From an uncultured Acidobacteriia bacterium (GTDB taxonomy: Bacteria > Acidobacteriota > Terriglobia > Bryobacterales > Bryobacteraceae): a stretch of 64,000 nucleotides of DNA. Under the pieces are notes generated by a model that worked only from the letters and a program-made list of their open reading frames with translations, ran no database searches and was not told the origin of the DNA. The position numbers and the translations under genes are program-made. The stretch spans positions 1 to 64,000 of the forward strand of contig CAIXXM010000085.1 of NCBI GenBank assembly GCA_903923395.1, read 5' to 3'. Positions 1 to 9,176 of the stretch are shown in pieces (within the stretch, counting starts at the first letter, position 1; the number at the start of each line of letters is the position of its first letter).

Positions 1-89
1 AGGAACTCGCGCACAACGGACGACTTCTGGCCGGCAGAACGTAGCGGTTTCTCATCGGGATTGCGGGCGGCCCTCGCGCCTGTGCGGCT
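1..89 (-). repeat. Dispersed palindromic repeat, copy A (cut by window edge)
   Basis: On the minus strand this copy begins AGCCGCACAGGCGCGAGG and ends GTCGTCCGTTGTGCGCGAG plus TTCCT. The outer parts form inverted arms (CCGCACA / TGTGCGC). It is nearly identical at both ends to copy B (94-182) and to the copy at 36379-36469, with a variable middle of about 30 bp. It lies inside the sigma-factor frame. Confidence 0.8.
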
Positions 90-752
90 CATGAGGAACT
101 CGCGCACAACGGACGACTTCGGACCGCCAGCCGTCCCATTTCCAGTGGGGAATTGCGGCGCGGCCATCGCGCCTGTGCGGCTTTCTACGGAACGGGCAAT
201 CCGCGCCAGGGACCGGGCGATAGAACCGGAAACCGCTCCGAGTGACATATCGAGAATCTCCGCGATTTCGCGGTACCGCAAGCCCTCTGCTCTCAGAAAC
301 AGACACTGCCTGTCCTGCTCTGCGAGGGCATCCACCACGGCCATCACACGGCTTAGAGATTGCCGCGAAGCAATGCAGGTCTCCGGGCTGGGTGCGGGAT
401 CGGCGGTCTGGCCGGGGCCCGCAGCGTCCAGTTGCACTTCGCCGTCACGGCGGTTCTTCTGCCGGCGCCGAATGGCCATGTTGTGAGCCACGCGGTACAG
501 CCAACTGCGCACATTGTCGATCGACTTGCCACGGCTAAGGTAGCCGAAAAGCGACAGGAATGCATCCTGCAGAACTTCTTCCCCATCCTGCATCTCCAGA
601 CCAAACGTGGAGAGAAACCGCAACAGCGGTGCCCGGAGTTCATCGAACAAAACCGCGACTTCTTCGCGCAGTTTCGCTGAGGAGTCAGCGCTGTCTTCAT
701 CCGACAGCCGCAGCAGCGGAATTGCCAACGGTGTAAAGAACTCGCGGGACAT
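1..752 (-). CDS. ECF-family RNA polymerase sigma factor (3' end beyond window)
   Basis: Reading the minus strand from the ATG at 752 gives an open frame to the window edge. Residues of about 20-95 resemble sigma region 2 (VLFDELRAPLLRFL, EEVLQDAFLSLF, NVRSWLYRVAHNMAIRRRQK) and about 140-190 resemble region 4 with a helix-turn-helix (LRYREIAEILDMSLGAVSGS). It should direct core RNA polymerase to a small regulon. After residue 190 comes a tail made of two 31-residue repeats (SRTGA...SSVVREFL) encoded by dispersed-repeat DNA, which is not a normal sigma domain. The stop codon is not in the window. Sigma assignment is firm; the length and role of the tail are unknown. Confidence 0.85.
   Translation of the reverse strand, partial: MSREFFTPLAIPLLRLSDEDSADSSAKLREEVAVLFDELRAPLLRFLSTFGLEMQDGEEVLQDAFLSLFGYLSRGKSIDNVRSWLYRVAHNMAIRRRQKNRRDGEVQLDAAGPGQTADPAPSPETCIASRQSLSRVMAVVDALAEQDRQCLFLRAEGLRYREIAEILDMSLGAVSGSIARSLARIARSVESRTGAMAAPQFPTGNGTAGGPKSSVVREFLMSRTGARAARNPDEKPLRSAGQKSSVVREF
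94..182 (-). repeat. Dispersed palindromic repeat, copy B (in-frame tandem copy)
   Basis: Second 89-bp copy of the same repeat. Its start is offset by exactly 93 bp (31 codons) from copy A, so the sigma-factor reading frame is preserved through both. The conserved ends match copy A; the centre differs. Minus-strand ends are AGCCGCACAGGCGCGATGG and GTCGTCCGTTGTGCGCGAG. Confidence 0.8.
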
Positions 753-794
753 TGTCTTGATCCTATGCTAACTTCCGCCTCGTTTGTGATGAGG

Positions 795-868
795 CCCGGC
801 CTTTGCCGGCTCCTAAGTATTCGCCGGCAAAACGGACCTCGGGGCGGCGGCCCCGGCCTTTGCCGGCT
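795..868. terminator. Multi-hairpin intergenic block with 17-bp direct repeat
   Basis: Between the TonB receptor stop (minus strand, 867-869) and the sigma start lie two perfect 17-bp copies of CCCGGCCTTTGCCGGCT (795-811 and 852-868), each a small hairpin (CCGGC/GCCGG). TTTGCCGGC at 802-810 also pairs perfectly with GCCGGCAAA at 823-831, and GGGGC/GCCCC at 841-854 forms a further stem. It probably terminates or protects the receptor transcript. There is no U-run, so rho-independent termination is not certain. The second copy overlaps the receptor stop codon. Confidence 0.55.
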
Positions 869-3632
869 AGAAAGTGAACTTCAGCCCTCCAAAGATGTTG
901 AACGGCGCGCCCGGTGCGAAGAATGTGCTGGAACGAACCGGATAGTTGCCCGCTTGCGGTCCGCCGGAATACGCAGGAAAGGGACGGATGACCAACTGCC
1001 CGGCATTGTTGTAGGGGGAGGTGGCCAGTACCGCGCCAGTGTAGTAATGATGGTCGAAGATATTGTTGACCCGCACAAACAATTGGAGCCGGCGTTCCAA
1101 CTGGTAGCGGATGCCAGCATTGGTGACCCCATACCCTGGCGAGTATGGTTCCCCGAGATAGTAAGTCCCGTCCGGTTTGTCCAGATTGTTTTCGTTACCC
1201 CGTGCAAGAGAGCGTCCGGCGGCGTGGAAATCAACATTCACGGAAAGCTTCGCGTTGGGCGTGTAGTCGAGGTAGGCCTTGCCCAGGTTACGCGGGATCT
1301 GCGGAATTCTGTTGCCCGGTTTGATATGGATATCGTCGTCAACACCCGGGTAGCCCTGCGCCGCGCTGTCATTGGCGCTGTTGGCAACACCGTCAATGGT
1401 CTGCGGGCTTTGGTAGGTGGCATCGAGCAAGGTGTAGTTCGCACCCAGCACGAAGTGCCTGTAATGTCCGCTGATACTCAGTTCCGCGCCCTGCCGCCGC
1501 GTCTTACCGAAGTTGGTGAAATAGCCGAAGCCCGTGGTGGGTGAGGAGACGAAGAGAAGATCATCGGAGTTGACGCCACGAAACAAGCCGGCGCTCCAGC
1601 GAAGATTCCCGGCGGCAGCGCTCCGGATTCCGAGCTCAAGAGTACGCGTGGTTACCTGCTTCAGCGGTGGATCTGCCACCAGCGCATTCGGCAGGTTGCA
1701 GGGATTATTCGGGTCTGCGCAGCCCAGCTCGATAGTGGACGGGGCACGGCTGCTCTGCGTGAAGCTGAAGTAGGTGCTGATCTGTTTGGAGACCGCATAG
1801 GTCAGTCCGGCGGCGGGATTGAACTTGGTAAAGGATGAGAACCCGGTCAGGGATCCCCTGCCCCCATCGCTGCCAGCTTGCCCGGGAGCGCCGGGAGGCA
1901 GACGGTCCAGGTTATTGATGCTCGCATAATTGAAGCGGCCCGAAACAGTGAAGCTGAATCTGCCTTGGCTGTAGGTATCCGAAGCATATACGGCCGGGGT
2001 ATTCGTGATCCCGTGAAGATAGACACGTTGATCCACAGGCACGCCATTCGAATTACTTGTGCCATCCGCAAAGAACGGCAGCAGCGTCAATGTCACGCTA
2101 TCGGGATTGAGATAGGCAAACTGCACGCTTTGCTGGAAAGTGAGACTGCTGTGATCCCAGGCAGCACCGACGGTGAGCTGATTATGCGGACGGTGCCAGG
2201 CCGTTGCGCCGGAAACACCAAAGTTATTCTGCTTCGTCCACTCTTTGATCTCCAGAGCATCGCACTTCTCCACCGGCTCATTGGCGGCGAGGCCTTGCGC
2301 GATGCAGCGCCAGTAGGGGAAAGGTTCCGTGAGATAGGTGCCGGTCACTGGATATCCGGAATAACCGGCGGCCTTGAGGGCGGCCTGATCAGCCGAGCTC
2401 AGGTTGTAGAGTGACTCGTCGAAGGAGTTGGCATTCAGGTTGGCGTTGACCGTATCCGAGCGGACATAGCGGAAGTAGGCGGCTCCGGAAACGGTCAGAT
2501 TCGGCGTGGCATCATACCTGGCGTTCAGCGTCAAGCCCGGCGAGTGGTTCCATTGGATATCAGGGGTGGTATATACGCTCTGGTAATTCTTTTGGAGGAA
2601 GCGGAAGTCCTGTACGCCATTGCCCGTTAGATCGTTATCGCCATAGGAGAGGCTCAAGCCGAGATGCAGGCGTCCGCGCTGCCAGCCGAGCTTGCCGAAA
2701 ATCTGCCGCACGGTGGAGGGCGAAAGCTGCCTCCAGCCATCTTCCTTGTAGAGATTCCCCGCCATGTACCAGTTCCAGCCCTTCGCACTCGAGCCGCCGT
2801 ACTCCGCTTCCACGGCGCGCCTGCCAAACTTGCCGCCGGTTGCCGTAATGGAGGCCCCGGGGTGGGCCAAACCATCCTTGGTCTGCATGGCCACCGCCGC
2901 GCCCAGTGTGTTCAGGCCGTAGAGCGGGTTGGAGCCTGGAATCAACTGCATCTCATCGATCGCAATCTTTGGAATCAGGTCCCAGGAAACGATATCGCCG
3001 AACGGCTGATTCTGCCGGACACCATCGAGATAGACCGAAATTCCCTCCGGGGTCCCGAGCAGCGGGGAAGCTTCATAGCCGCGGTAATTGAGGTCCGGCT
3101 GGAAGGGATTCGACTGGTTCTCATTCACGTAGACGCCGTTAAAGCGCTTGTTCAGGAAATCTGAAGCGTCGAGCGCGCCACTGTCTGTAATGTCTTTGGA
3201 GTTTGCGGTCTGTACGGGAGCGGGAACCTGGTCGCGGGCCACGTCCATCCCAGGCAGTGGCAGCACGGAGATGACGTCGACGGCGGATCGCACAGCGCCT
3301 AACTCCAGCGTGACCGTTCGTGAAATGGACTTCCCTGCCGTAATTTCCACCGTAAGCCGCTGCGTGGTAAAGCCCTGGCGCGAAATCTCCACGCGGTAGG
3401 AACCCGGAGCCAGGCTAGTGATGTAGACACCCTTGGCATCCGTGATGAAGCTCTGCGTGCTGCCAGTGGCCACATTCCGCCAACGGCCGGAGGACTGCGC
3501 CCCCGCGCCTGAGGGGTCCTTCACTTCCAGACGGAGTTCGCCCATATTCAGTTGAGCGAATGCGCCACACGTGAAGCCCAGAAATACCAACAACAACCAC
3601 AAACCACACCAGCGGCGTCCAAACAGATCCAT
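867..3632 (-). CDS. TonB-dependent outer-membrane receptor
   Basis: The 921-residue product starts with a signal peptide (hydrophobic LWLLLVFLGF, cleavage near AFAQ). A carboxypeptidase-like regulatory domain follows at about 30-115 (GELRLEVKDPSG...GSYRVEISRQGF), then a plug domain (DFLNKRFNGVYVN, GISVYLDGVRQNQPFGD, SNPLYGLNTLGAAV) and a beta-barrel ending in aromatic FGGLKFTF. It should import a siderophore, vitamin or sugar chelate across the outer membrane with TonB energy. The substrate cannot be told from sequence. It lies 41 bp downstream of the VWA gene on the same strand and just upstream of the sigma gene, but it is not the classical anti-sigma-coupled arrangement because no FecR-like gene is seen. 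Confidence 0.88.
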   Translation of the reverse strand: MDLFGRRWCGLWLLLVFLGFTCGAFAQLNMGELRLEVKDPSGAGAQSSGRWRNVATGSTQSFITDAKGVYITSLAPGSYRVEISRQGFTTQRLTVEITAGKSISRTVTLELGAVRSAVDVISVLPLPGMDVARDQVPAPVQTANSKDITDSGALDASDFLNKRFNGVYVNENQSNPFQPDLNYRGYEASPLLGTPEGISVYLDGVRQNQPFGDIVSWDLIPKIAIDEMQLIPGSNPLYGLNTLGAAVAMQTKDGLAHPGASITATGGKFGRRAVEAEYGGSSAKGWNWYMAGNLYKEDGWRQLSPSTVRQIFGKLGWQRGRLHLGLSLSYGDNDLTGNGVQDFRFLQKNYQSVYTTPDIQWNHSPGLTLNARYDATPNLTVSGAAYFRYVRSDTVNANLNANSFDESLYNLSSADQAALKAAGYSGYPVTGTYLTEPFPYWRCIAQGLAANEPVEKCDALEIKEWTKQNNFGVSGATAWHRPHNQLTVGAAWDHSSLTFQQSVQFAYLNPDSVTLTLLPFFADGTSNSNGVPVDQRVYLHGITNTPAVYASDTYSQGRFSFTVSGRFNYASINNLDRLPPGAPGQAGSDGGRGSLTGFSSFTKFNPAAGLTYAVSKQISTYFSFTQSSRAPSTIELGCADPNNPCNLPNALVADPPLKQVTTRTLELGIRSAAAGNLRWSAGLFRGVNSDDLLFVSSPTTGFGYFTNFGKTRRQGAELSISGHYRHFVLGANYTLLDATYQSPQTIDGVANSANDSAAQGYPGVDDDIHIKPGNRIPQIPRNLGKAYLDYTPNAKLSVNVDFHAAGRSLARGNENNLDKPDGTYYLGEPYSPGYGVTNAGIRYQLERRLQLFVRVNNIFDHHYYTGAVLATSPYNNAGQLVIRPFPAYSGGPQAGNYPVRSSTFFAPGAPFNIFGGLKFTF

Positions 3633-3673
3633 ACTTCTTAGGTGGCGGAAGCTGGTATTCTGTTCAGTGTTTT

Positions 3674-4678
3674 TTAGTAGGCTTTCGGTCTATACCCCGG
3701 GCGCGACCGGACGCGATAACGTTTCCCAGTGTCCGTGACGATCTGCACATCGATCTTGCGGAAGCCTTCGTTGGGATTTGGCGCAGGGTAGTAAGTGACG
3801 GTGTAGGAGTTGCCCAAATCTTCGCGGATCGATTCGAAGGCCTCTACCTGCTTCTGCCACGTCTTGGCCCAGTAAGCTTTGCCGCCCGTGCGCGATGTGA
3901 TGCGGCGGAAGACGCTGCTGGAAATGGCATCTTTATTCACATCATTGGTGGAGATGACGTAGATGGGAATGCCCTCATCTTCCGCAACGGCGCGGACATC
4001 ATCCGGTGCCACCATGCTGGCATTATCCGGTCCATTGGAGAAAACGATAACGACTTTGCGGCCCGGCACTTTGGCGGCATCGCGAAGGGTCAGCAGCAAG
4101 CCGTTGTAAAGCGCGGTGTCATCGCCGGCGACGCTCTTGCGGAGCCCCAGAAGTGCTTCGTTGCGTTCGTGTGTGAGCGACGAAGCGCGGGATAGATTGC
4201 GGCTGAAGGTGTAGAGGGCGACGGAATCGGCGCGGTCCAGGCCGCGGATGAAGTCGGCGATGGCGTCTTCGGCGTAGACAAAGCCCTTATACATGAAGTT
4301 GCTGGTGTCAAACAGGACAAAGACGTTGGTTCCAACAAAGGCATCGGCAGCGGTGGAATCAGCCCCCTTTTCGCCAGCGGCCTCCGCCAATGCGCCAGTC
4401 AGGGGTTTCAGTGAGCCATCGGCCATGACCTGCATGGCGGGGCGGTTGCCCTCGGCGAAGGTGGCCATCTTTTCCTGAATGCCATCTTCCGTGATCTTGA
4501 AGTCAGCAGGTTTCAGGCCGTTGATGTATTTGCCCTTGCTGTCTGTAACGGTGAAGCTCAACACCACCAGATCGACTTTTGATTTGAAGACGGGTTCCTG
4601 CGCGGCAAGCCAGACGCCTCCGCTGACCACTGCCGCGGCACCGGCCGCCATTCCACAACGCACCAAACGTTTGAGCAT
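3674..4678 (-). CDS. Secreted VWA-domain protein (acidobacterial type)
   Basis: 334 residues with an N-terminal signal segment (AAGAAAVVSGGVWLAAQ). An early beta-rich part (VDLVVLSFTVTDSKGKYINGL, KITEDGIQEKMATF) is typical of acidobacterial VWFA proteins. A von Willebrand A domain follows from about residue 115 (VFVLFDTSNFM, RADSVALYTFS, KVVIVFSNGPDN). The metal-site motif reads DTSNF, so the last serine of the usual DxSxS is replaced. The C-terminus (YTVTYYPAPNPNEGFRKIDVQI) is the family's usual tail. Probably an extracytoplasmic binding or scaffold protein. It lies 20 bp downstream of the 1115-residue gene and may be co-transcribed with it. Confidence 0.85.
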   Translation of the reverse strand: MLKRLVRCGMAAGAAAVVSGGVWLAAQEPVFKSKVDLVVLSFTVTDSKGKYINGLKPADFKITEDGIQEKMATFAEGNRPAMQVMADGSLKPLTGALAEAAGEKGADSTAADAFVGTNVFVLFDTSNFMYKGFVYAEDAIADFIRGLDRADSVALYTFSRNLSRASSLTHERNEALLGLRKSVAGDDTALYNGLLLTLRDAAKVPGRKVVIVFSNGPDNASMVAPDDVRAVAEDEGIPIYVISTNDVNKDAISSSVFRRITSRTGGKAYWAKTWQKQVEAFESIREDLGNSYTVTYYPAPNPNEGFRKIDVQIVTDTGKRYRVRSRPGYRPKAY

Positions 4679-4698
4679 CCCTTATGCGTTCCTTCCTG

Positions 4699-7600
4699 TT
4701 ATTCCCTGCCTGCTTTTACAGCACCTGCCTGCGGCGACGCCAAGTCTGTCCCTACGGACCGCAGGCTCTTCAACAAGGCCGGCCAATCTTCCAGATGCGA
4801 GGCAAAAATCCGTTCCACTACTTTGTGGGTCCATTCTGGGACTAGAACATTCAACTGCGCCGGAGTGATGGAGTACTGATCGCCGACGTCGGCCCAGTAA
4901 AGCAGGTTCGATTCCCAGCTCTCCGCCATGATGCGGCTGGAGTAGCCCATCAATGTTGGAAACGTGCGCAGGTTGAGCAATTCCGGGCGGTACGAGTTCG
5001 CGAGGGTTGGCTTGGGCGTTCCCCAGGCGCGCGAGATGGCAACGTCGCTCATCGCTTCCTGCATCGATTCGCGGTAGTGGGTGATCTCACCGGAAATCGC
5101 ATCGCCGAAAGCCGTTGCAGTGAGCAGAGAAGCGACCCGGAAGGTCTCCGAGGGAGTCAACAATTCGCTGGCGAGGTGCGCATCACCCGATGCAATGGCC
5201 TGGTTCGCGAGCGCGGCGCGGTAAGGACTGGCCGCCTGATTGATTGCCGTTGTGACAGCATCTCTGGCGGCGGGGTTCAAACAAGCTTCGGCGATGCGGC
5301 TCTCAGCGAAGCGCATGTGCATGCCAACCCAGTGCATCTGCGGCGTGGTCACGCTCCAGAAGCGTGGAATGGTGGCCGTAAGAATCATTTGCGGGACCAA
5401 GTCCCCCCAGATGAGGGCCTGCGTTTGCGATGGCACCAGGAAATTCTGTTCCGCTTCCGCAAGCGCATAGGGCAGGCCGGCTAGAGAACCAACCAGACGT
5501 CCGCCCGCGTTGGAAGGCCAGCCGGAGCCAAAGAGTTCCGTTGTCTTCCAGCTGTGGTTCGCACCCTGCAAGCCAATGAAGTCATGCCCGCGGACAAACA
5601 ACGGATTCGTGATGAGGATTTGCGCTCCGGGCGGTGCGTAGTGAACGTAGTTGTACCCGACAATGGTGTCCCGCAGCAGAGGAGCCAGCTGGCCACGGAT
5701 GTCACGGATCTTCTCCGGGTCTTTCGCCGCCTTATCGATCACCGCCCGCAGGTTCAGCTTGCGCTGGTTATCGATATGCTTTTCGACGTAGAAACCGAAA
5801 GCCAGTGCATTCTTTTCCGCGCCGGTCAGTGCAGCGCGTGGCAACAGGATGTCATTCAGCTTCGCGCCAAGGCGCTGGGCGAGTTTGGGGTCCAGCTTCT
5901 CACCCTTGGAGACCGCTTCCAGATTGTCGGCGATTTCAAAGAGCAGGTCGGCGGAGAGCAGCTTCTGTGCATCGAAGATCCGCTGTTCCGAGGCCACCAG
6001 CTTCGCGCGGGATTCCGTGTCATCGAGCTTGGTGCCGCCGGCCAGAAGACCCATGATGCGGTCCTGATAGGTGCCCTCTTTTGCGCCCGCGGCCGAGAGC
6101 AACGTGCCAACTCCGGCCCGGCCCACATCGAAGAGGTCCTTATCCGTTTTGATGGAAACGATCGCGGTCAGCAGTGTGGTCAGTGACTCTTCGGCCTTCG
6201 CGGCGGGGATGCTGCCCTGCCTGACGAGAATCTGCCAGAGGCCGGTGAGACCCTGCATCATGCCGATGAGCTCCTGCCGCTGCATGGGGTCCCGCCGCTT
6301 ATCCAGCAACTGGGCGGCATCCATGTACTGCATGACCGTCTTGTCACTCAACATCGGCGCGTCATTGAAGATGGCGTACTGCGCGCCGTAATCTTTCCAG
6401 GCGCGGGCCAGACGATCCACGGTGGCTGCTTCGAGAGGCTTGGTGCGGAAGCGGTCCACATCAGAAAGCGTCATGAAGATCTTCAGCGGTTCGTTTTCCA
6501 CGGCCTTGCGGGAGAGCGCGAAGAGAGCTTCCAGCACGTCATCCGGTTCTTTCCACTGCTGGGCGAGCTTCGTCAGCTTGGCGTCGTACTTGCTTGGCGG
6601 ATGGTTGATGAAGAGTTGCCGCCAGATTTCCAGACTGCCGGGAATGTGCGGCTGGCCGTTCGGGTCCAGACGGAGCCGCGTGGTCAGCAGCATCATGTCG
6701 GCGTTCGAACGGAATACGGGGCGGGCGGGGCCTGGAGTGGTAATGCGGCCGCGGACTGCCGTATAAAAGCGCTTCATGCGAACAGGGTCGGTGAGGTAGT
6801 CCTGCACCGGGCCATGGATACGGGCCAGAGCGTCGTAGAGACTCGCGAGCCAGCCGTCATCCTTCGACATCAGCTTGTCGATGAACTCCGTGCCTTTGTC
6901 CGGCGAGACACCGGTGAGTTCGGTCCAGGCCGGGTACGAGCGCTGGCCGCCGGGAACAATCGCTTTTCCGTTGCGAATCTCAAAGTTGCCACCAAAGAAA
7001 TCGACGACATGCGAGTAGGCGCGCAGCCGGGCCACTGGAATACCAGCCTTCATCGCATCCGCAGTGGCGGGGTCCAGCTTGGAGAGGCCCAGGTAGAAGC
7101 GGCAGAGTTGAGGGTCAGAAAGGAAGGCATCAATGAACTCGCCCTTGTCTTTCGCGACGAGCCAGTAATCCGGGCCATAGAGCACCGGCACGTTGGAAGG
7201 ATGGAAGTCGTAAGTGAAGGGCTGATTGGTGCGCAGTGCCTGTTCGAGTTCGGCGATGGGGAAGCCGGAATCCGTGGAGAGGAAGGCGCGGGGGGCGTTG
7301 ACGGTTTCCAGCACCACTTCACTGCCGCAACCGCCGCGCATGCGGAAGCCCAAAATCCGGAGCAGATCTCCGGTTTCAGCCGATTCGCAGGCTGCGATCT
7401 TGATGATTTTGGATTCCCCGGCGAATTTCTCCAGTTCTCTTGCCTGCGCCAGGTAACGGTGCACCAGTTTCAAATATTCGGTCTGCTCCAGCGCGTCATT
7501 GCTGCGGGAGGCTTGAAAACCATTGGTCACAACGTTGCGGGCGAGAGCGGGAAGCACCTCATCCATGCGGCTGTCAGAAGCGATGGCAGCCATGCGCGCG

Positions 7601-8046
7601 AAGGAACGCAGCGGGCCGGGAATGCTGACCGTGGCCGCGGCGCTCGTGGCAGTTTTGAGTTCAGGCAATTCCAGTCCCGTGCCGCCGGCGGCACGGTAAT
7701 CGGCAAGGTCACTGGCTGCTGCGGCGCGGTCACCGGTGAGAAGATCCAGCAGGACAGCCTGCTTCAAGGCAGCGGCGGTTTTGGCCTTATTCCCCGCGGC
7801 TTTCCAGGCATTAGCGGCATTGCGATAAGCGTTGCGGGCGGCGGCATCGTGGTAGCGTTCCAGGAACTCCGCGTAACCGGTCAATAATTCAGAATCTTTG
7901 GGGGCGGCTTTCAGTGCTTTTGAAAATACTTCCCGAGCCGCGGCGGCATCTCCGGAATCTTCTAACTTATGGGTAAGGTCCAACACATCATGGGCGGAGA
8001 GAATGCCGATAAAGCCAGTGAATAGAATAAGTAAGCGCACGTTCAT
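4699..8046 (-). CDS. Large secreted helical protein of unknown function (TPR-like N-terminus)
   Basis: 1115 residues beginning with a short signal peptide (VRLLILFTGFIGILSA). Residues of about 20-100 look like TPR helices (EVFSKALKAAPKDSELLTGY, ARNAYRNAANAWKAAGNKAK). The rest is mainly alpha-helical with no motif I recognise, and no second membrane segment is evident. The translation is continuous with uniform codon use, so it is a real gene. It heads a likely operon with the VWA gene. Its product would be periplasmic or surface-exposed; I do not assign a function. Confidence 0.7.
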   Translation of the reverse strand: MNVRLLILFTGFIGILSAHDVLDLTHKLEDSGDAAAAREVFSKALKAAPKDSELLTGYAEFLERYHDAAARNAYRNAANAWKAAGNKAKTAAALKQAVLLDLLTGDRAAAASDLADYRAAGGTGLELPELKTATSAAATVSIPGPLRSFARMAAIASDSRMDEVLPALARNVVTNGFQASRSNDALEQTEYLKLVHRYLAQARELEKFAGESKIIKIAACESAETGDLLRILGFRMRGGCGSEVVLETVNAPRAFLSTDSGFPIAELEQALRTNQPFTYDFHPSNVPVLYGPDYWLVAKDKGEFIDAFLSDPQLCRFYLGLSKLDPATADAMKAGIPVARLRAYSHVVDFFGGNFEIRNGKAIVPGGQRSYPAWTELTGVSPDKGTEFIDKLMSKDDGWLASLYDALARIHGPVQDYLTDPVRMKRFYTAVRGRITTPGPARPVFRSNADMMLLTTRLRLDPNGQPHIPGSLEIWRQLFINHPPSKYDAKLTKLAQQWKEPDDVLEALFALSRKAVENEPLKIFMTLSDVDRFRTKPLEAATVDRLARAWKDYGAQYAIFNDAPMLSDKTVMQYMDAAQLLDKRRDPMQRQELIGMMQGLTGLWQILVRQGSIPAAKAEESLTTLLTAIVSIKTDKDLFDVGRAGVGTLLSAAGAKEGTYQDRIMGLLAGGTKLDDTESRAKLVASEQRIFDAQKLLSADLLFEIADNLEAVSKGEKLDPKLAQRLGAKLNDILLPRAALTGAEKNALAFGFYVEKHIDNQRKLNLRAVIDKAAKDPEKIRDIRGQLAPLLRDTIVGYNYVHYAPPGAQILITNPLFVRGHDFIGLQGANHSWKTTELFGSGWPSNAGGRLVGSLAGLPYALAEAEQNFLVPSQTQALIWGDLVPQMILTATIPRFWSVTTPQMHWVGMHMRFAESRIAEACLNPAARDAVTTAINQAASPYRAALANQAIASGDAHLASELLTPSETFRVASLLTATAFGDAISGEITHYRESMQEAMSDVAISRAWGTPKPTLANSYRPELLNLRTFPTLMGYSSRIMAESWESNLLYWADVGDQYSITPAQLNVLVPEWTHKVVERIFASHLEDWPALLKSLRSVGTDLASPQAGAVKAGRE

Positions 8047-8153
8047 GCTGCCGGGCCTCGCTTTGGTAGATCACTCTAGCACGTTCTGGAACTGGTTGTG
8101 TAACGAAGTTGTTTACGAGTTGGATTGTGCTTGGCGGGCCTTCGGGAGAAAGA

Positions 8154-9176
8154 ATGTTTGAGAGCCGCGCGCCATTGCTGAAGACCGACCCGAGCGGGCT
8201 GTTCTGCGAGGCCGGACAGTTTCATATCGACCCCTGGCTGCCCGTCGACAGAGCGCTCATCACGCATGGGCACTCCGACCACGCCCGCCGCGGCTCCAGC
8301 GCCTATTTGTGTACTGCAGCCTGTGCGCCCATCCTGCGAGCCCGGCTGGGGGAAGATATCGTCCTCCAAACACTGCCTTACGGGGAAAGGTTGAACCTGA
8401 ATGGCGTCACGGTCAGCTTTCATCCCGCGGGGCATGTCCTGGGTTCGGCGCAGATCCGGGTGGAATTCCAGGGCGAGGTCTGGGTGGTGTCCGGCGATTA
8501 CAAGACCGTTGCAGACCCCACAGCGACGGCCTTTGAACCTGTCCGTTGCCACACCTTCATCACGGAATCGACCTTTGGATTGCCCATTTACCGCTGGCCT
8601 TCGCAGGAAAGTGTCATGCAGTCGATCCATGACTGGTGGCGCGCCAATCAGGCCCATGGACGGGCGAGCGTTATCTTCTCGTATCCGCTGGGGAAATCGC
8701 AGAGGATTTTAGCGGCTCTCGACCCCGTGCTTGGCCCGATCTTCTGCCATGGTGCGGTCGAGAAGATGAACGGGATCTACCGCGAGGCCGGCATTTCCCT
8801 GCCCCAGACTCTGCATGCCGTGGAACAACCCCGCGGCTATGACTGGTCGAAGGCCCTGATCATCGCGCCGCCCTCCGCGCAGGGTTCCACGTGGATGAAG
8901 AAGTTCGGTCCGCATTCTGATGGCATGGCCTCCGGCTGGATGCGGATTCGCGGTACACGCCGGCGGCGTTCCATGGACCGGGGCTTCGTACTCTCCGACC
9001 ACGCCGACTGGCCCGGCCTGCTCCACGCGATCCGGGAAACCGGGGCCCAAACGGTACTGCCCACACATGGCTACCGGGCACCACTGGTCCGCTGGCTGAC
9101 GGAACGGAGCCTGGAGGCGAGACCGTTGGAAACCCGCTTCGAAGGGGAAGCCGGCGGAGAGGCGGAAAGCGAATGA
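8154..9176 (+). CDS. Ligase-associated MBL-fold DNA exonuclease
   Basis: 340 residues from the ATG at 8154, preceded by GGAGAAAGA; an upstream in-frame ATG at 8109 lacks a ribosome site. A metallo-beta-lactamase core carries the metal motif THGHSDHARRG (H38, H40, D42, H43) and the later motifs HPAGHVLGSAQI, VVSGDYK and VLSDHADW, as in beta-CASP/SNM1-like nucleases. Family members encoded beside ATP-dependent ligases are annotated as ligase-associated DNA exonucleases and thought to trim DNA ends before joining. It overlaps the ligase start by 4 bp (ATGA), indicating translational coupling. Confidence 0.88.
   Translation: MFESRAPLLKTDPSGLFCEAGQFHIDPWLPVDRALITHGHSDHARRGSSAYLCTAACAPILRARLGEDIVLQTLPYGERLNLNGVTVSFHPAGHVLGSAQIRVEFQGEVWVVSGDYKTVADPTATAFEPVRCHTFITESTFGLPIYRWPSQESVMQSIHDWWRANQAHGRASVIFSYPLGKSQRILAALDPVLGPIFCHGAVEKMNGIYREAGISLPQTLHAVEQPRGYDWSKALIIAPPSAQGSTWMKKFGPHSDGMASGWMRIRGTRRRRSMDRGFVLSDHADWPGLLHAIRETGAQTVLPTHGYRAPLVRWLTERSLEARPLETRFEGEAGGEAESE

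Noticed and set aside
6601-7887. 428-residue open frame on the plus strand
   Set aside because: It lies fully antisense to the 1115-residue minus-strand gene, with low-complexity composition typical of a shadow frame.
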